Assembly: GCA_014859685.1 (NCBI GenBank)
Contig: JACUTU010000004.1
Span: forward strand, 1-64,000
Source of the DNA: Sulfurospirillum sp.
GTDB lineage: Bacteria > Campylobacterota > Campylobacteria > Campylobacterales > Sulfurospirillaceae
Direction of reading: 5' to 3'
DNA: 64,000 nt
Within the stretch, counting starts at the first letter, position 1. Every line of letters begins with the position of its first letter. Both the position numbers and the translations under genes were made by a program. The notes beneath the pieces were generated by a model. It made no database searches and was not told the DNA's origin. It was given only the letters and a program-made list of their open reading frames with translations. This document shows positions 46,375 through 55,792 of the stretch, in pieces.

Positions 46375-49300
46375 ATGAAAGATCTCATAACCAGCTTTAA
46401 AGACAACTGTGGTTTTGGTCTGCTCGCAAATATAAACAATATTCCAACGCACCAAAATGTTGAGGATGCGATTTGTGCGCTTGAGCGGATGATGCACAGG
46501 GGTGCTATCGCGGCTGATGGCAAGAGTGGAGATGGGAGTGGACTGCTATTTTCGTTGCCAAAAGAATTTATGAAAAAAGAAGCGATAAAATTAGGGGTGG
46601 ATCTTCCAAAACAGTTTGCTGTTGCTATGGTTTTTTTACAGAACGATAATCAAAAAAAAGTTTTTCAAGATATCTGTGCAGCAAATGATCTCAAAGTTCT
46701 TTTGATACGAGATGTGCCAATCAATATAAAAGCACTCGGTAAACAAGCACTTGACACGCTCCCACAAATCGTGCAATTTTTCATCACACCAAATTCTTTA
46801 ATAGCTACAAAACGATTTGAAGCTCTTTTGTATCTGACTCGTAGAGAGATAGAAAATGCACTTATCGCTGATGAAGATTTTTATATCCCATCTTTTTCGA
46901 ATAAAGTGATTTCTTATAAAGGGCTTGTGATGCCTTTGCATATCAAAACACTCTATCCAGACCTCAGCGATCCTGCGTTTAAAACAACTTTTTCACTTTT
47001 TCATCAAAGATTTTCAACAAATACTCTTCCAAAGTGGAAGCTCGCACAGCCTTTTAGAACGATTGCACATAATGGTGAAATAAATTCAATAACTGCCAAT
47101 AGATTTAATGCAAAAATGAAAAGCGAATGTGTGAAAAGTAGTGTTTTTAGCGACAAAGAACTTGTTAAAATTATGCCTATAACAAATAAAAATATGAGTG
47201 ATAGTGCTAGTTTAGACAATATGTTTGAATTTATGATTATCAACGGTTATGATTTTTTCAAAGCTGCCCGTGTTTTGATACAAGCACCTTGGCAAAATTC
47301 TCCACACATGGATTCAGATCTGCGAGCGTTTTATGAGTATGCAAGTATCAATTTTGAGCCTTGGGATGGACCTGCTGCTATTTCACTTACAGATGGAAGA
47401 TACATCGGATGCGTGCTTGATAGAAATGGTTTACGACCCGCAAAGTATATCATTACTAAAGATGATCGAATTCTTATCTCAAGCGAATATGGTGTTATCG
47501 ATATAGAAGAGGAAAATATCCAAGAGCGTGGCAGATTGCAAAGTGGACAGATGATAGGCATAGATCTCAAATTTGGCAAAGTGATGAAAAATGGAGCGAT
47601 TGATAACTACATCAAAACATCAAACAGATATCCAGAATGGCTCAATAAACATCTTGTGTATTTGCAGGAATTTATCGAACTTCCATTTTCAAAGACGAGT
47701 GATTATGAGCGAAAAAACTTACATGTAGAGCAGAGATTTTTCAATATCACACAAGAAATAAAAGAGATGGTTCTTGAGCCTATGATGAAAGATGCAAAAG
47801 AGGGTGTTGGCTCTATGGGCGATGATACCCCAATGGCTGCTTTTAGTCAAAAACAACGAAATTTCAGTGATTTTTTCAAACAAAAATTTGCACAAGTTAC
47901 AAATCCAGCCATAGACCCTATCCGCGAAAAAGTTGTAATGAGTTTAAACGCTGGCTTTGGTGAGATGAGAAATCTGCTTGAAGAAACGCAAGAAAATGCA
48001 AAACGCATCAAGTCAATTTCACCTGTGTTGATGCAAGAAAAACTTGAAGTGCTTATGAGTTTCGGAGATCCAAGTAAACCACGATATAAAGATGACTATA
48101 AGTTCAAAGTATTTTCAACACTTTTTGAAGACAACCTCAAAGGAAGCCTTGAAGATCTTGTGTATGATGTAATAGACTCGATTAAGCGAGAAAAGATAAA
48201 AATTCTCTTTTTTGATGATAGAGGGATGAGTAAAAAACTCAAACCAATGCCCATGCTTATGGTTATAGGAAGAGTCAATCAAGCACTTTTGGATGAGGAA
48301 ATTCGACATCAAGCTTCTTTGATTCCTCTCAGTGGTGAGATATTTGACTCACATTCATGCGCTGCGATGATAGCTTTTGGTGCAAGTGCCGTTTATCCTT
48401 ATATGCTTTTTGCATCAGCGCTTGAGGAGTGCAAAACTAAAGAATTAAGTGCTTATGAAACAAAAACAGCTTTAAAAAATATAAACCATGCACTCAATCA
48501 AGGTTTGCTTAAAGTAATGTCAAAAATGGGTATTGCTACGATTGAATCATATAGAAGCTCTTCATTGTTTGATTGTTTAGGACTTTCAAAAAAGATAGTC
48601 AATGAATGTTTTTCCGATGTACATGTACTCATTCCAGGGCTTTGTTACGAAGATATAGAATTACGCATCAATCAAGCGCATCAAAAAGCATTTGAAATCC
48701 AAATTATGAAAAGACTCTTTCCCTTAGAAGTGGGAGGTTTTTATAAGCACATAGATGGCAATGAATTTCATGATTATGCTCCCGCTGTGATCCACTCTGT
48801 GCATAGACTGTGTGTTACGGGAGAGAAAAAAGATTTTACATACTTCAAAGATCTCATTAATGGCAGAGATAAAAAAATGGTTCGAGATTTTTTTGAATTA
48901 AAAAGTGATAGAAAACCTATACCGCTCTCAAAAGTTGAATCAAAGCAAGAAATTTTCAAACGATTTAATACAGCGGCTATGTCTTTGGGTTCAATCTCTC
49001 CAGAAGCCCATGAGGCACTTGCCGAAGCTATGAATATCTTAGGAGGAATGAGTAACTCAGGCGAAGGCGGTGAAGCACCTGAACGATTAAAATCTCCAAA
49101 AATCTCCAAAATAAAACAAATAGCAAGCGGTCGTTTTGGTGTGACACCTGAATATCTTAGAAGTGCTACAGAGATTCAGATAAAAGTTGCACAAGGTGCA
49201 AAACCAGGCGAGGGCGGACAGCTTCCTGGGTATAAAGTAAGTAAGCTTATAGCTAGTTTACGCTACACCATACCAGGAGTCACGCTCATCTCTCCACCAC

Positions 49301-50802
49301 CACACCATGACATATATTCTATCGAAGATCTTGCACAACTCATTTTCGATCTCAAACAAATCAATCCAGATGCAATTATTGCGGTAAAACTTGTATCAAC
49401 CGCTGGCGTTGGGACGATTGCCGCGGGCGTTGCAAAAGCGTATGCTGACAAGATAGTGATCTCAGGTGGAGATGGCGGTACAGGTGCTGCGCCACTTACT
49501 TCTATCAAATTTGCAGGGAATCCGTGGGAATTTGGTTTGGCTGAAGCACACAATGCTCTCAAGGCAAACCATTTGCGAGATTGCGTGCATTTGCAAACAG
49601 ATGGAGGCCTGAAAACAGGATTGGATGTTATCAAAGCCGCTTTATTGGGTGCTGAAAGTTATGCTTTTGGAACAGTTGTGCTTACAGTAATAGGTTGTAA
49701 AGTTTTAAGAATTTGCCATCAAAATAGATGTAGTGTTGGCATAGCAACACAGGATCCAAAACTACGGGAATATTTTGTTGGAACAACAGAAAAATTGATC
49801 AATTTTTTTACACTTTTAGCAGAAGATATTAGAGAAATTCTTGCATATTTAGGATATGAAAGATTGGAAGATATCATCGGCAGAAGTGACCTTCTAAAAG
49901 TTATCGATGATTCTTTTGCGCAAAAATTTGATTTTTCGGGCGTACTTATGTGTCTCGAGGGCGTAGATACGCGTCAAAAACCACGCAATGAACCATTTGA
50001 TAAAAATGAGTTTGAAAAAGATATCCTCAAACAAGTATATAAAGTGCTTGAAAATCCGGAAGAAAAGATTGTTATTCACAAAGAGATTTGTAATACAAAC
50101 AGAAGTTTTGGTGCGCTTATCAGTGGTGAAATTGCAAAATTCTATGGCAATAAAGGCTTAATTGAAGATGCACTGCATTTTGAGCTCAAGGGAACTGCCG
50201 GACAATCTTTCGGCGCTTTCTTGGTAAATGGTGTCACGCTTTGTTTACATGGCATCGGCAATGATTATATAGGCAAGGGGATGAATGGCGGAAAGATCAT
50301 TATCAAACCAACATACCAAAGAGTAGGCTATTCTTGTGGTGGCAATACATGTTTGTATGGCGCGACAGGTGGAAAACTCTTTGTAGCAGGTGAAGTTGGT
50401 GAGAGATTTTGTGTAAGAAATTCTGGAGCCACTGCGGTAGTTGAAGGAACGGGCGATCATGCTTGTGAATATATGACAGGTGGCATTGTTTTGATTTTAG
50501 GCACAACTGGTGTGAATTTTGGCGCTGGTATGACTGGTGGTGTAGCATTTGTATATGATGAAAGCCATGATTTTATAGATAAACTCAATCAAGAATTGGT
50601 TGTAGCTGAACGAATTGATACAGACGAAATGGATGAAGCACGGCATTTTCTTAAAAGATTGTTGCGTTCGCACATCAATGAAACAATAAGCATAAAAGCT
50701 ACAGATATACTCGAAAATTTTCGCCACGCAGTAAGAGACTTTTGGATGGTGCGTCCAAAAGATATGACCAAAGTGCCATTAAATCCGGATGCAGGAGACT
50801 AA
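46375..50802 (+). CDS. gltB: Glutamate synthase, large subunit
   Basis: 1475 residues. The N-terminal glutaminase has the nucleophile C12 in NCGFGLLANI after an 11-residue propeptide. The central and FMN synthase domains follow (SEGSISPEAHEAL-like MSLGSISPEAHEAL, GEGGEAPERL, PGEGGQLPGYKVSKLIA, VISGGDGGTGAAPL). The 3Fe-4S cysteines are in GCKVLRICHQNRCSVG. A beta-helix GXGXG domain with repeated glycine motifs ends the protein. Makes glutamate from 2-oxoglutarate and glutamine with GltD. Confidence 0.98.
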   Translation: MKDLITSFKDNCGFGLLANINNIPTHQNVEDAICALERMMHRGAIAADGKSGDGSGLLFSLPKEFMKKEAIKLGVDLPKQFAVAMVFLQNDNQKKVFQDICAANDLKVLLIRDVPINIKALGKQALDTLPQIVQFFITPNSLIATKRFEALLYLTRREIENALIADEDFYIPSFSNKVISYKGLVMPLHIKTLYPDLSDPAFKTTFSLFHQRFSTNTLPKWKLAQPFRTIAHNGEINSITANRFNAKMKSECVKSSVFSDKELVKIMPITNKNMSDSASLDNMFEFMIINGYDFFKAARVLIQAPWQNSPHMDSDLRAFYEYASINFEPWDGPAAISLTDGRYIGCVLDRNGLRPAKYIITKDDRILISSEYGVIDIEEENIQERGRLQSGQMIGIDLKFGKVMKNGAIDNYIKTSNRYPEWLNKHLVYLQEFIELPFSKTSDYERKNLHVEQRFFNITQEIKEMVLEPMMKDAKEGVGSMGDDTPMAAFSQKQRNFSDFFKQKFAQVTNPAIDPIREKVVMSLNAGFGEMRNLLEETQENAKRIKSISPVLMQEKLEVLMSFGDPSKPRYKDDYKFKVFSTLFEDNLKGSLEDLVYDVIDSIKREKIKILFFDDRGMSKKLKPMPMLMVIGRVNQALLDEEIRHQASLIPLSGEIFDSHSCAAMIAFGASAVYPYMLFASALEECKTKELSAYETKTALKNINHALNQGLLKVMSKMGIATIESYRSSSLFDCLGLSKKIVNECFSDVHVLIPGLCYEDIELRINQAHQKAFEIQIMKRLFPLEVGGFYKHIDGNEFHDYAPAVIHSVHRLCVTGEKKDFTYFKDLINGRDKKMVRDFFELKSDRKPIPLSKVESKQEIFKRFNTAAMSLGSISPEAHEALAEAMNILGGMSNSGEGGEAPERLKSPKISKIKQIASGRFGVTPEYLRSATEIQIKVAQGAKPGEGGQLPGYKVSKLIASLRYTIPGVTLISPPPHHDIYSIEDLAQLIFDLKQINPDAIIAVKLVSTAGVGTIAAGVAKAYADKIVISGGDGGTGAAPLTSIKFAGNPWEFGLAEAHNALKANHLRDCVHLQTDGGLKTGLDVIKAALLGAESYAFGTVVLTVIGCKVLRICHQNRCSVGIATQDPKLREYFVGTTEKLINFFTLLAEDIREILAYLGYERLEDIIGRSDLLKVIDDSFAQKFDFSGVLMCLEGVDTRQKPRNEPFDKNEFEKDILKQVYKVLENPEEKIVIHKEICNTNRSFGALISGEIAKFYGNKGLIEDALHFELKGTAGQSFGAFLVNGVTLCLHGIGNDYIGKGMNGGKIIIKPTYQRVGYSCGGNTCLYGATGGKLFVAGEVGERFCVRNSGATAVVEGTGDHACEYMTGGIVLILGTTGVNFGAGMTGGVAFVYDESHDFIDKLNQELVVAERIDTDEMDEARHFLKRLLRSHINETISIKATDILENFRHAVRDFWMVRPKDMTKVPLNPDAGD

Positions 50803-50803
50803 G

Positions 50804-52186
50804 ATGATAGATTTTGTAAAGATAGAAAGAATTGAGCAAGAAAAACGAAATAGCGTTGAGAGAATCGGAGATTTTAAAGAAATTTATGAAGTTTTTGATA
50901 AAAATGACACCTCATCACAAGCTAGCAGATGTATCCAGTGTGGCGATCCATTTTGTCACAACAAATGTCCGCTACATAACTATATTCCTCAATGGCTTCG
51001 AGCAATAAGTACACTCAATAAAGACTTAGCTTTTAAACTCTCTAATGAAAGCAATCCTTATCCTGAAATAACAGGAAGGATTTGTCCACAAGATAGACTT
51101 TGTGAGGGTGATTGTACGCTCAACGATGGACATGGTGCGATCACGATTGGTGCTATTGAAACTTTTATCTCTGAGTATGGATTCAAGCACGGTTTAAAAC
51201 CAGAATTTCCAGGAATTACGACTAAAAAAAGTGTAGCCATCATAGGAGCTGGACCTGCTGGAATGGCATGTGCAACCTATCTTTTGCGAGCTGGAATTAA
51301 GGTAAATATGTATGATAGGCAACCAAAAGCTGGTGGACTATTAACTTATGGCATACCTGGATTTAAACTTGATAAAGAGATAGTTTTAAGACGCGTTCGT
51401 TGGCTAGAAGAAGGTGGTATGAGCTTACATGTAGGCTGTGAAATAGGTAAAGATATATCTTTTGATGATCTTGCAAGTAGCCATGATGCTATCTTTTTAG
51501 GCATAGGCGCTGAGCGTTCAAGAAAAGCAAAGATAACCAATGAAAATGCTAAAAATTGCTTTTTAGCTATAGATTTTTTAAGAAACACGCAGCAGAAACT
51601 TTTTAAAGAATCTTATGAGCCATCAATGATACTTAAAGATAAAGTAGTTGTGGTAATTGGTGGCGGTGATACGGCGATGGATTGTATCCGAACCTCCATA
51701 AGACAAGGTGCAAAAAGCGTTACATGTGCATACAGGCGCGACAAATACAATATGCCAGGAAGCAAAAAAGAGTTTAAAAACGCTAGTGAAGAGGGAGCAG
51801 ATTTTATCTATAATGTAGCGCCAAAAGAGGTTATCGTAAATGCAAACCATGAGGTGATCGGCATAGAAATGCAAAAAACGATGCTGAGTTTTCCTGATGC
51901 GAGTGGACGGGCAAATGTTGAGATTGTCAAAGGTAGTGAATTTCGCATCGATGCTGATGTGATTATCTTTGCCTTGGGATTTTCACCATCACGGCCTGAT
52001 TTTTTAGCTGAAAATGGTATAGCTCTCAATAAAAAGGGAGCAATAGATGTGGATGCAAACTATGAAACAAGTAAATCAGGTGTCTACGCAGGCGGTGATT
52101 GCAAACGAGGTAGCGACCTTGTTGTAGTTGCTGCACAAGAGGGCAAGGAAGCAGCAAAAGCCATCATAAAAAGTTTGTTGATGTAA
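50804..52186 (+). CDS. gltD: Glutamate synthase, small subunit
   Basis: 460 residues. N-terminal 4Fe-4S cysteines are C43, C46, C51 and C55 (SRCIQCGDPFCHNKCPLH) with ICPQDRLCEGDC further on. FAD loop AIIGAGPAGMACATYL and NADPH loop VVVIGGGDTAMDCIRT follow. It passes NADPH electrons to GltB. ATG 50804 is chosen because AGGAG lies 8-12 nt upstream, inside the longer frame from 50789. The stop overlaps the next start (TAATG). Confidence 0.97.
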   Translation: MIDFVKIERIEQEKRNSVERIGDFKEIYEVFDKNDTSSQASRCIQCGDPFCHNKCPLHNYIPQWLRAISTLNKDLAFKLSNESNPYPEITGRICPQDRLCEGDCTLNDGHGAITIGAIETFISEYGFKHGLKPEFPGITTKKSVAIIGAGPAGMACATYLLRAGIKVNMYDRQPKAGGLLTYGIPGFKLDKEIVLRRVRWLEEGGMSLHVGCEIGKDISFDDLASSHDAIFLGIGAERSRKAKITNENAKNCFLAIDFLRNTQQKLFKESYEPSMILKDKVVVVIGGGDTAMDCIRTSIRQGAKSVTCAYRRDKYNMPGSKKEFKNASEEGADFIYNVAPKEVIVNANHEVIGIEMQKTMLSFPDASGRANVEIVKGSEFRIDADVIIFALGFSPSRPDFLAENGIALNKKGAIDVDANYETSKSGVYAGGDCKRGSDLVVVAAQEGKEAAKAIIKSLLM

Positions 52187-52911
52187 TGATACAAAAATTT
52201 ATCAAAGCGGTTATCTGTGCAAACGAAGAGATAAGTGAGCTTTTATCGCATGGATTGAGAAATGATTTTTATCAGCCCATTGCACAAGGTTTTGGTGGGG
52301 ATATCAGTAGTAAAATTGATGTCCTCGCTGAAAATATTTTCATCAAACACTTACACTTGTTTGGTACAATCTATTCTGAAGAAAAAGGAATAATACCAGC
52401 TAAATCTGCTTATACAATTATTATAGATCCGATTGATGGAAGTGATAATTTTCACTCTAAAATTCCCTATTTTGGAACATCGGTCGCACTAAAAAGAAAC
52501 AATAAAACACTTGTCGCTGTGATTGTAAATTTGGCAAATAATGATATTTTTATAAAAGATACCAAAAGGTTTGTGAGGGGAAAATTACATGCAAAACTTT
52601 TGATGAATGTTTGCAAAAATCCTTATGCAAAGAGTGGGATTTTTGAGCGATCGTATTGTTCAAAAATTATAGCTCCAAAGTTATTGGAAGAAGAAATTAA
52701 ATATAGAAGTCCAGGGGCTTTTGCGCTTTCATTGGCATATGCTCATGATGTATCATTTGTACTGTATGAGGGGTCGATGAGAATTTTTGATATCGCTGCT
52801 GGGCTTTACATGTGTGCAGACCTTTATGTAAAATCTGTAGATCAAATTTTGCTTGTAAGTAAAGATAAGGAAACTTTTGATAAAATGTCGGGATTTATTT
52901 TTAAACCATAA
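52186..52911 (+). CDS. Inositol-monophosphatase-family phosphatase
   Basis: 241 residues with the lithium-sensitive phosphatase motifs: YSEEKG (metal-binding Glu), DPIDGSDNF (metal site) and a C-terminal GSMRIFDIAAGLYM where WD is usual, here FD. Substrate could be inositol phosphate, fructose-1,6-bisphosphate or a related sugar phosphate. It sits in the gltBD operon, as a similar gene does in Campylobacter. Confidence 0.85.
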   Translation: MIQKFIKAVICANEEISELLSHGLRNDFYQPIAQGFGGDISSKIDVLAENIFIKHLHLFGTIYSEEKGIIPAKSAYTIIIDPIDGSDNFHSKIPYFGTSVALKRNNKTLVAVIVNLANNDIFIKDTKRFVRGKLHAKLLMNVCKNPYAKSGIFERSYCSKIIAPKLLEEEIKYRSPGAFALSLAYAHDVSFVLYEGSMRIFDIAAGLYMCADLYVKSVDQILLVSKDKETFDKMSGFIFKP

Positions 52912-52947
52912 TCTGAAAATAGTATTTATTGATGCAAGGAGATACAG

Positions 52948-53826
52948 ATGATGTTTGGAGAAATTTTTAATAAAATAAGAAAAAAACAATCAACCCCAAA
53001 CGAAGCTCCAAGCCATTGGGTAAAATGCTCTAGCTGTCAATCTTTGATGTATTATAAAGAGATTGAAAAAGAATTCAATGTTTGTCCAAAATGTGGATTT
53101 CATATGCGAATATCTGCTCAAATGCGGATAGAGCTTCTCAGTGATGTTGGAACATTTGAACAAAAAGATACTACATTAACTCCGATTGATCCACTCAAAT
53201 TTGTCGATAAAAAATCCTATGTAAAACGCATAACTGAAGCACATGAAAAAACAGGACGCAATAGCGCGCTCATAAGCGGAAGTTGCACGATAGATGGTGT
53301 AAAAGCACAACTTATAGTTTTTGATTTTTCTTACATGGGCGGCAGTTTAGGCTCTGTTGAGGGTGAGATGATAGTACGAGCGATCAATAGAGCGGTGCAA
53401 AACAAAGAGGGCTTAGTAATTGTAAGTGCTAGTGGTGGTGCGAGAATGCAAGAGAGTACTTTTGCACTTTTGCAGATGTCAAAAACTTCTGCAGCACTCA
53501 CAAAATTGACTCAAGCTGGTTTGCCTTTTATCTCAATCCTGAGCGATCCAACCATGGGGGGCGTGAGTGCATCTTTTGCATGGCTTGGAGATGTGATTAT
53601 GGCAGAACCCGGCGCACTTATAGGTTTTGCAGGGCAACGAGTTATCAAACAAACTATTGGCGCAGAACTTCCACAAGGCTTCCAAAGGGCAGAGTTTCTG
53701 CTAGAGCATGGTCTTATAGATATGATAGTGCATAGGGCAAATCTTAAAAAAACAGTTGCTGATATGTTGCGATTTTTGATTCAAGATGTGCCAACGGATG
53801 CATTTGAATTAAAGATAAAACAATAA
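52948..53826 (+). CDS. accD: Acetyl-CoA carboxylase carboxyltransferase subunit beta
   Basis: 292 residues. A zinc ribbon with C27, C30, C46 and C49 is followed by the crotonase-like carboxyltransferase core (DFSYMGGSLGSVEGEMIVRA, SASGGARMQEST, MGGVSASFAWLGDVI, AGQRVIKQT). First committed step of fatty-acid synthesis. AAGGAG precedes paired ATGs at 52948 and 52951. A large hairpin follows the stop. Confidence 0.97.
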   Translation: MMFGEIFNKIRKKQSTPNEAPSHWVKCSSCQSLMYYKEIEKEFNVCPKCGFHMRISAQMRIELLSDVGTFEQKDTTLTPIDPLKFVDKKSYVKRITEAHEKTGRNSALISGSCTIDGVKAQLIVFDFSYMGGSLGSVEGEMIVRAINRAVQNKEGLVIVSASGGARMQESTFALLQMSKTSAALTKLTQAGLPFISILSDPTMGGVSASFAWLGDVIMAEPGALIGFAGQRVIKQTIGAELPQGFQRAEFLLEHGLIDMIVHRANLKKTVADMLRFLIQDVPTDAFELKIKQ

Positions 53827-53837
53827 ATATAAAAATC

Positions 53838-53884
53838 ACTGGTTTGCATAAAAACCATTTTTTTAGGTTTTGATGCAAACCAGT
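53838..53884 (+). repeat. Long nested hairpin between accD and rlmH
   Basis: ACTGGTTTGCAT (53838-53849) pairs with ATGCAAACCAGT (53873-53884). After one A-G mismatch, AAAACC (53851-53856) pairs with GGTTTT (53866-53871) around a 9-nt T-rich loop: 18 pairs in total. There is no T-run after it, so a simple intrinsic terminator is unlikely. It ends 27 nt before the rlmH ATG. Confidence 0.92.
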
Positions 53885-53911
53885 TTATAAGGTTTGATGT
53901 GAAGTTTTTAT

Positions 53912-54367
53912 ATGTATATTAAAGTTTTTAGCATAGAAAAAACGACAGATAACTCTTTGGAGTGTATGCTTAAAGAGTATAAAAAAATGATATCCCGCTT
54001 TAGTGTTATAGAGGATCTTGTTCTTTTTAACAAGCAGATTGCTAAGGCACAAACGACTGGAATGCAAGCAGCTCAAGAAGCGTACGCAAAAGTTTATGAG
54101 CCACATGTAAAAGGCTTTAACATAGCACTTGATGTGGCAGGCTTACAAATGGATAGTTTTGCATTTAGCAAATTGATGGAAGATGCGGTAAATATCAATT
54201 TTTTTATAGGCGGTGCTTATGGCTTTAACAAAGAATTTTTGCAAAAAGCTGATAAAGTTATAAGTTTAAGTTATTTAACATACGCGCACAAGATAGCAAA
54301 ACTTGTTTTATATGAACAAATCTATCGTGGGTTGTGTATCAAAGAAAACCATCCTTATCACAAATAG
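53912..54367 (+). CDS. rlmH: 23S rRNA pseudouridine-1915 N3-methyltransferase RlmH
   Basis: 151 residues of SPOUT family: MYIKVFSIEKTTDNSLEC start, LDVAGLQMDSFAFSKLMED, the SAM-knot NFFIGGAYGFNKEFL and the C-terminal LSYLTYAHKIAKLVLYEQIYR and HPYHK end. Its leader includes the long hairpin; the Shine-Dalgarno (GAAG) is weak. Confidence 0.96.
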   Translation: MYIKVFSIEKTTDNSLECMLKEYKKMISRFSVIEDLVLFNKQIAKAQTTGMQAAQEAYAKVYEPHVKGFNIALDVAGLQMDSFAFSKLMEDAVNINFFIGGAYGFNKEFLQKADKVISLSYLTYAHKIAKLVLYEQIYRGLCIKENHPYHK

Positions 54368-54397
54368 TGCTTAAGGCTAGAAGAAAAAAGGAAAAAA

Positions 54398-54757
54398 ATG
54401 CGGGATAGTGATATTAAATTTTTTAAAAATATACTTCTTGAGCGAAAAGTACAAATTAAAAAAAACATAAATGATGCAAATAAAGAGATAGAATATTTAA
54501 AAGATGACGATGTGGGTGATGAAGCAGATCATGCCTCCGTAAGCACTGATCGTATGATTGAGCAAGCTATCAGTTCGCAACAAAGAAAAGAGCTTTCTGA
54601 GATTGATTATTCTTTGAGCAAGATAGACTTTGGTGGCTATGGTGTGTGTGAAATGTGTGAAGAAGATATCAGTTTTCAAAGACTAAAAGTAAAGCCTCAT
54701 GCAAGGTATTGTATAGTATGTAGAGAGATTATAGAAAAATCAGCAAATAAAAAATAA
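54398..54757 (+). CDS. dksA: DksA/TraR-family transcription factor
   Basis: 119 residues: N-terminal coiled coil with the acidic tip GDEADHAS (40-47) and a C-terminal zinc finger with C84, C87, C105 and C108. Binds RNA polymerase through the secondary channel with ppGpp. AAAGGAAAAAA precedes the ATG. Confidence 0.93.
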   Translation: MRDSDIKFFKNILLERKVQIKKNINDANKEIEYLKDDDVGDEADHASVSTDRMIEQAISSQQRKELSEIDYSLSKIDFGGYGVCEMCEEDISFQRLKVKPHARYCIVCREIIEKSANKK

Positions 54758-54769
54758 AAAGGGTACGAA

Positions 54770-55789
54770 ATGGGAATCAAGAGATACATTATATTTTCAA
54801 TCATATATTTAGCAGCAATCAGTGTATATGTGTATAGTTTAAGTGGGGAAAGTTACGCACTAAATATAGCGACGCTTTCACTTGATCTGCCTATAGCTGC
54901 GTGGATAATCATCCCTGCTGCAATTTTATTTATTGCTTCAAGTTTGCACATGATGGTTTATGGTTTTAAAGATTTTCTCTCCCAGCGTTCCTTAAAAAAA
55001 GATTTTGAAACTTTTAAAAATGTTTTAGCAAGAAAAATTTTATCTGAAGATTTAGAAGCCACTTATAAAACTTCGTGGTTTCAGTTTTTGGGCAATAGTT
55101 TGAAGATTTTACACTATAAAATGCCAACGCAAGCTACAACACTCAATGACGAGCAAATCGATAGTCTTATGCAAATAGTGCAAGATATTGATGAGGGAAA
55201 AGTAGTTGAGTTGAAAAAATACAAACTCTCTGCTGAAAATCAACTCAAAGAAAAAGTTGCTCGCAATAAACTCACCCAAGATCCAAAATACGCAAGTGTA
55301 ATCCTCAAAGAGTGTCAAGATGAAACAAGCGAACTTTGCCATGATGCGTACTTTGCATTCTTGAGATATGCAAGTTTCGATGAAATTAAAAAGATACATT
55401 TTGCACCCACAAAAGAGATGTTTAGAGTGTTGATGGAGCGATATTTGGATCCTGAAGATAAATTTGATATGCCTCTTGAATCCATTGAAGAGTTATTGAT
55501 GCAATTTAAGGCAACGAGAGAAGATTATCTTGAGCTTGCTTATGAGATTAAAGTAAAACTTTCACCAGATGCATGGATGGCACTTTTTGAAAAACTCTAC
55601 AACTCTCCGGATCATACAGAAGTAAGCGATGCGTATCTTTTTGTCTTGTATGAGTTGCAAATGATTGATAAAATTCGAGAAATTTTAGAGAACTCCGAAG
55701 AGGGCGAGTTTGTCAAATTTAAAACATTACTATTTTTAAAAGATCACGGTAAAAATGTCAATAGCGGGATTTTTCTGAGATTCGCTTAA
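54770..55789 (+). CDS. Conserved membrane protein of unknown function
   Basis: 339 residues: two N-terminal membrane helices (about 7-25 and 41-63) with a LapA-like hairpin, then a roughly 270-residue cytoplasmic helical domain rich in acidic and leucine residues (LMQIVQDIDEGKVVELKKYK, FKTLLFLKDHG). No enzymatic motif is seen. It lies between dksA and dus, where Campylobacter also has a hypothetical gene. Confidence 0.7.
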   Translation: MGIKRYIIFSIIYLAAISVYVYSLSGESYALNIATLSLDLPIAAWIIIPAAILFIASSLHMMVYGFKDFLSQRSLKKDFETFKNVLARKILSEDLEATYKTSWFQFLGNSLKILHYKMPTQATTLNDEQIDSLMQIVQDIDEGKVVELKKYKLSAENQLKEKVARNKLTQDPKYASVILKECQDETSELCHDAYFAFLRYASFDEIKKIHFAPTKEMFRVLMERYLDPEDKFDMPLESIEELLMQFKATREDYLELAYEIKVKLSPDAWMALFEKLYNSPDHTEVSDAYLFVLYELQMIDKIREILENSEEGEFVKFKTLLFLKDHGKNVNSGIFLRFA

Positions 55790-55792
55790 ACT

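Noticed and set aside
49790-49807. 18-bp perfect palindrome in gltB (AAAAATTGA/TCAATTTTT)
   Set aside because: Self-complementary with no loop and mostly A/T; not unlikely by chance in an AT-rich genome, so not ranked with the long-arm hairpins.
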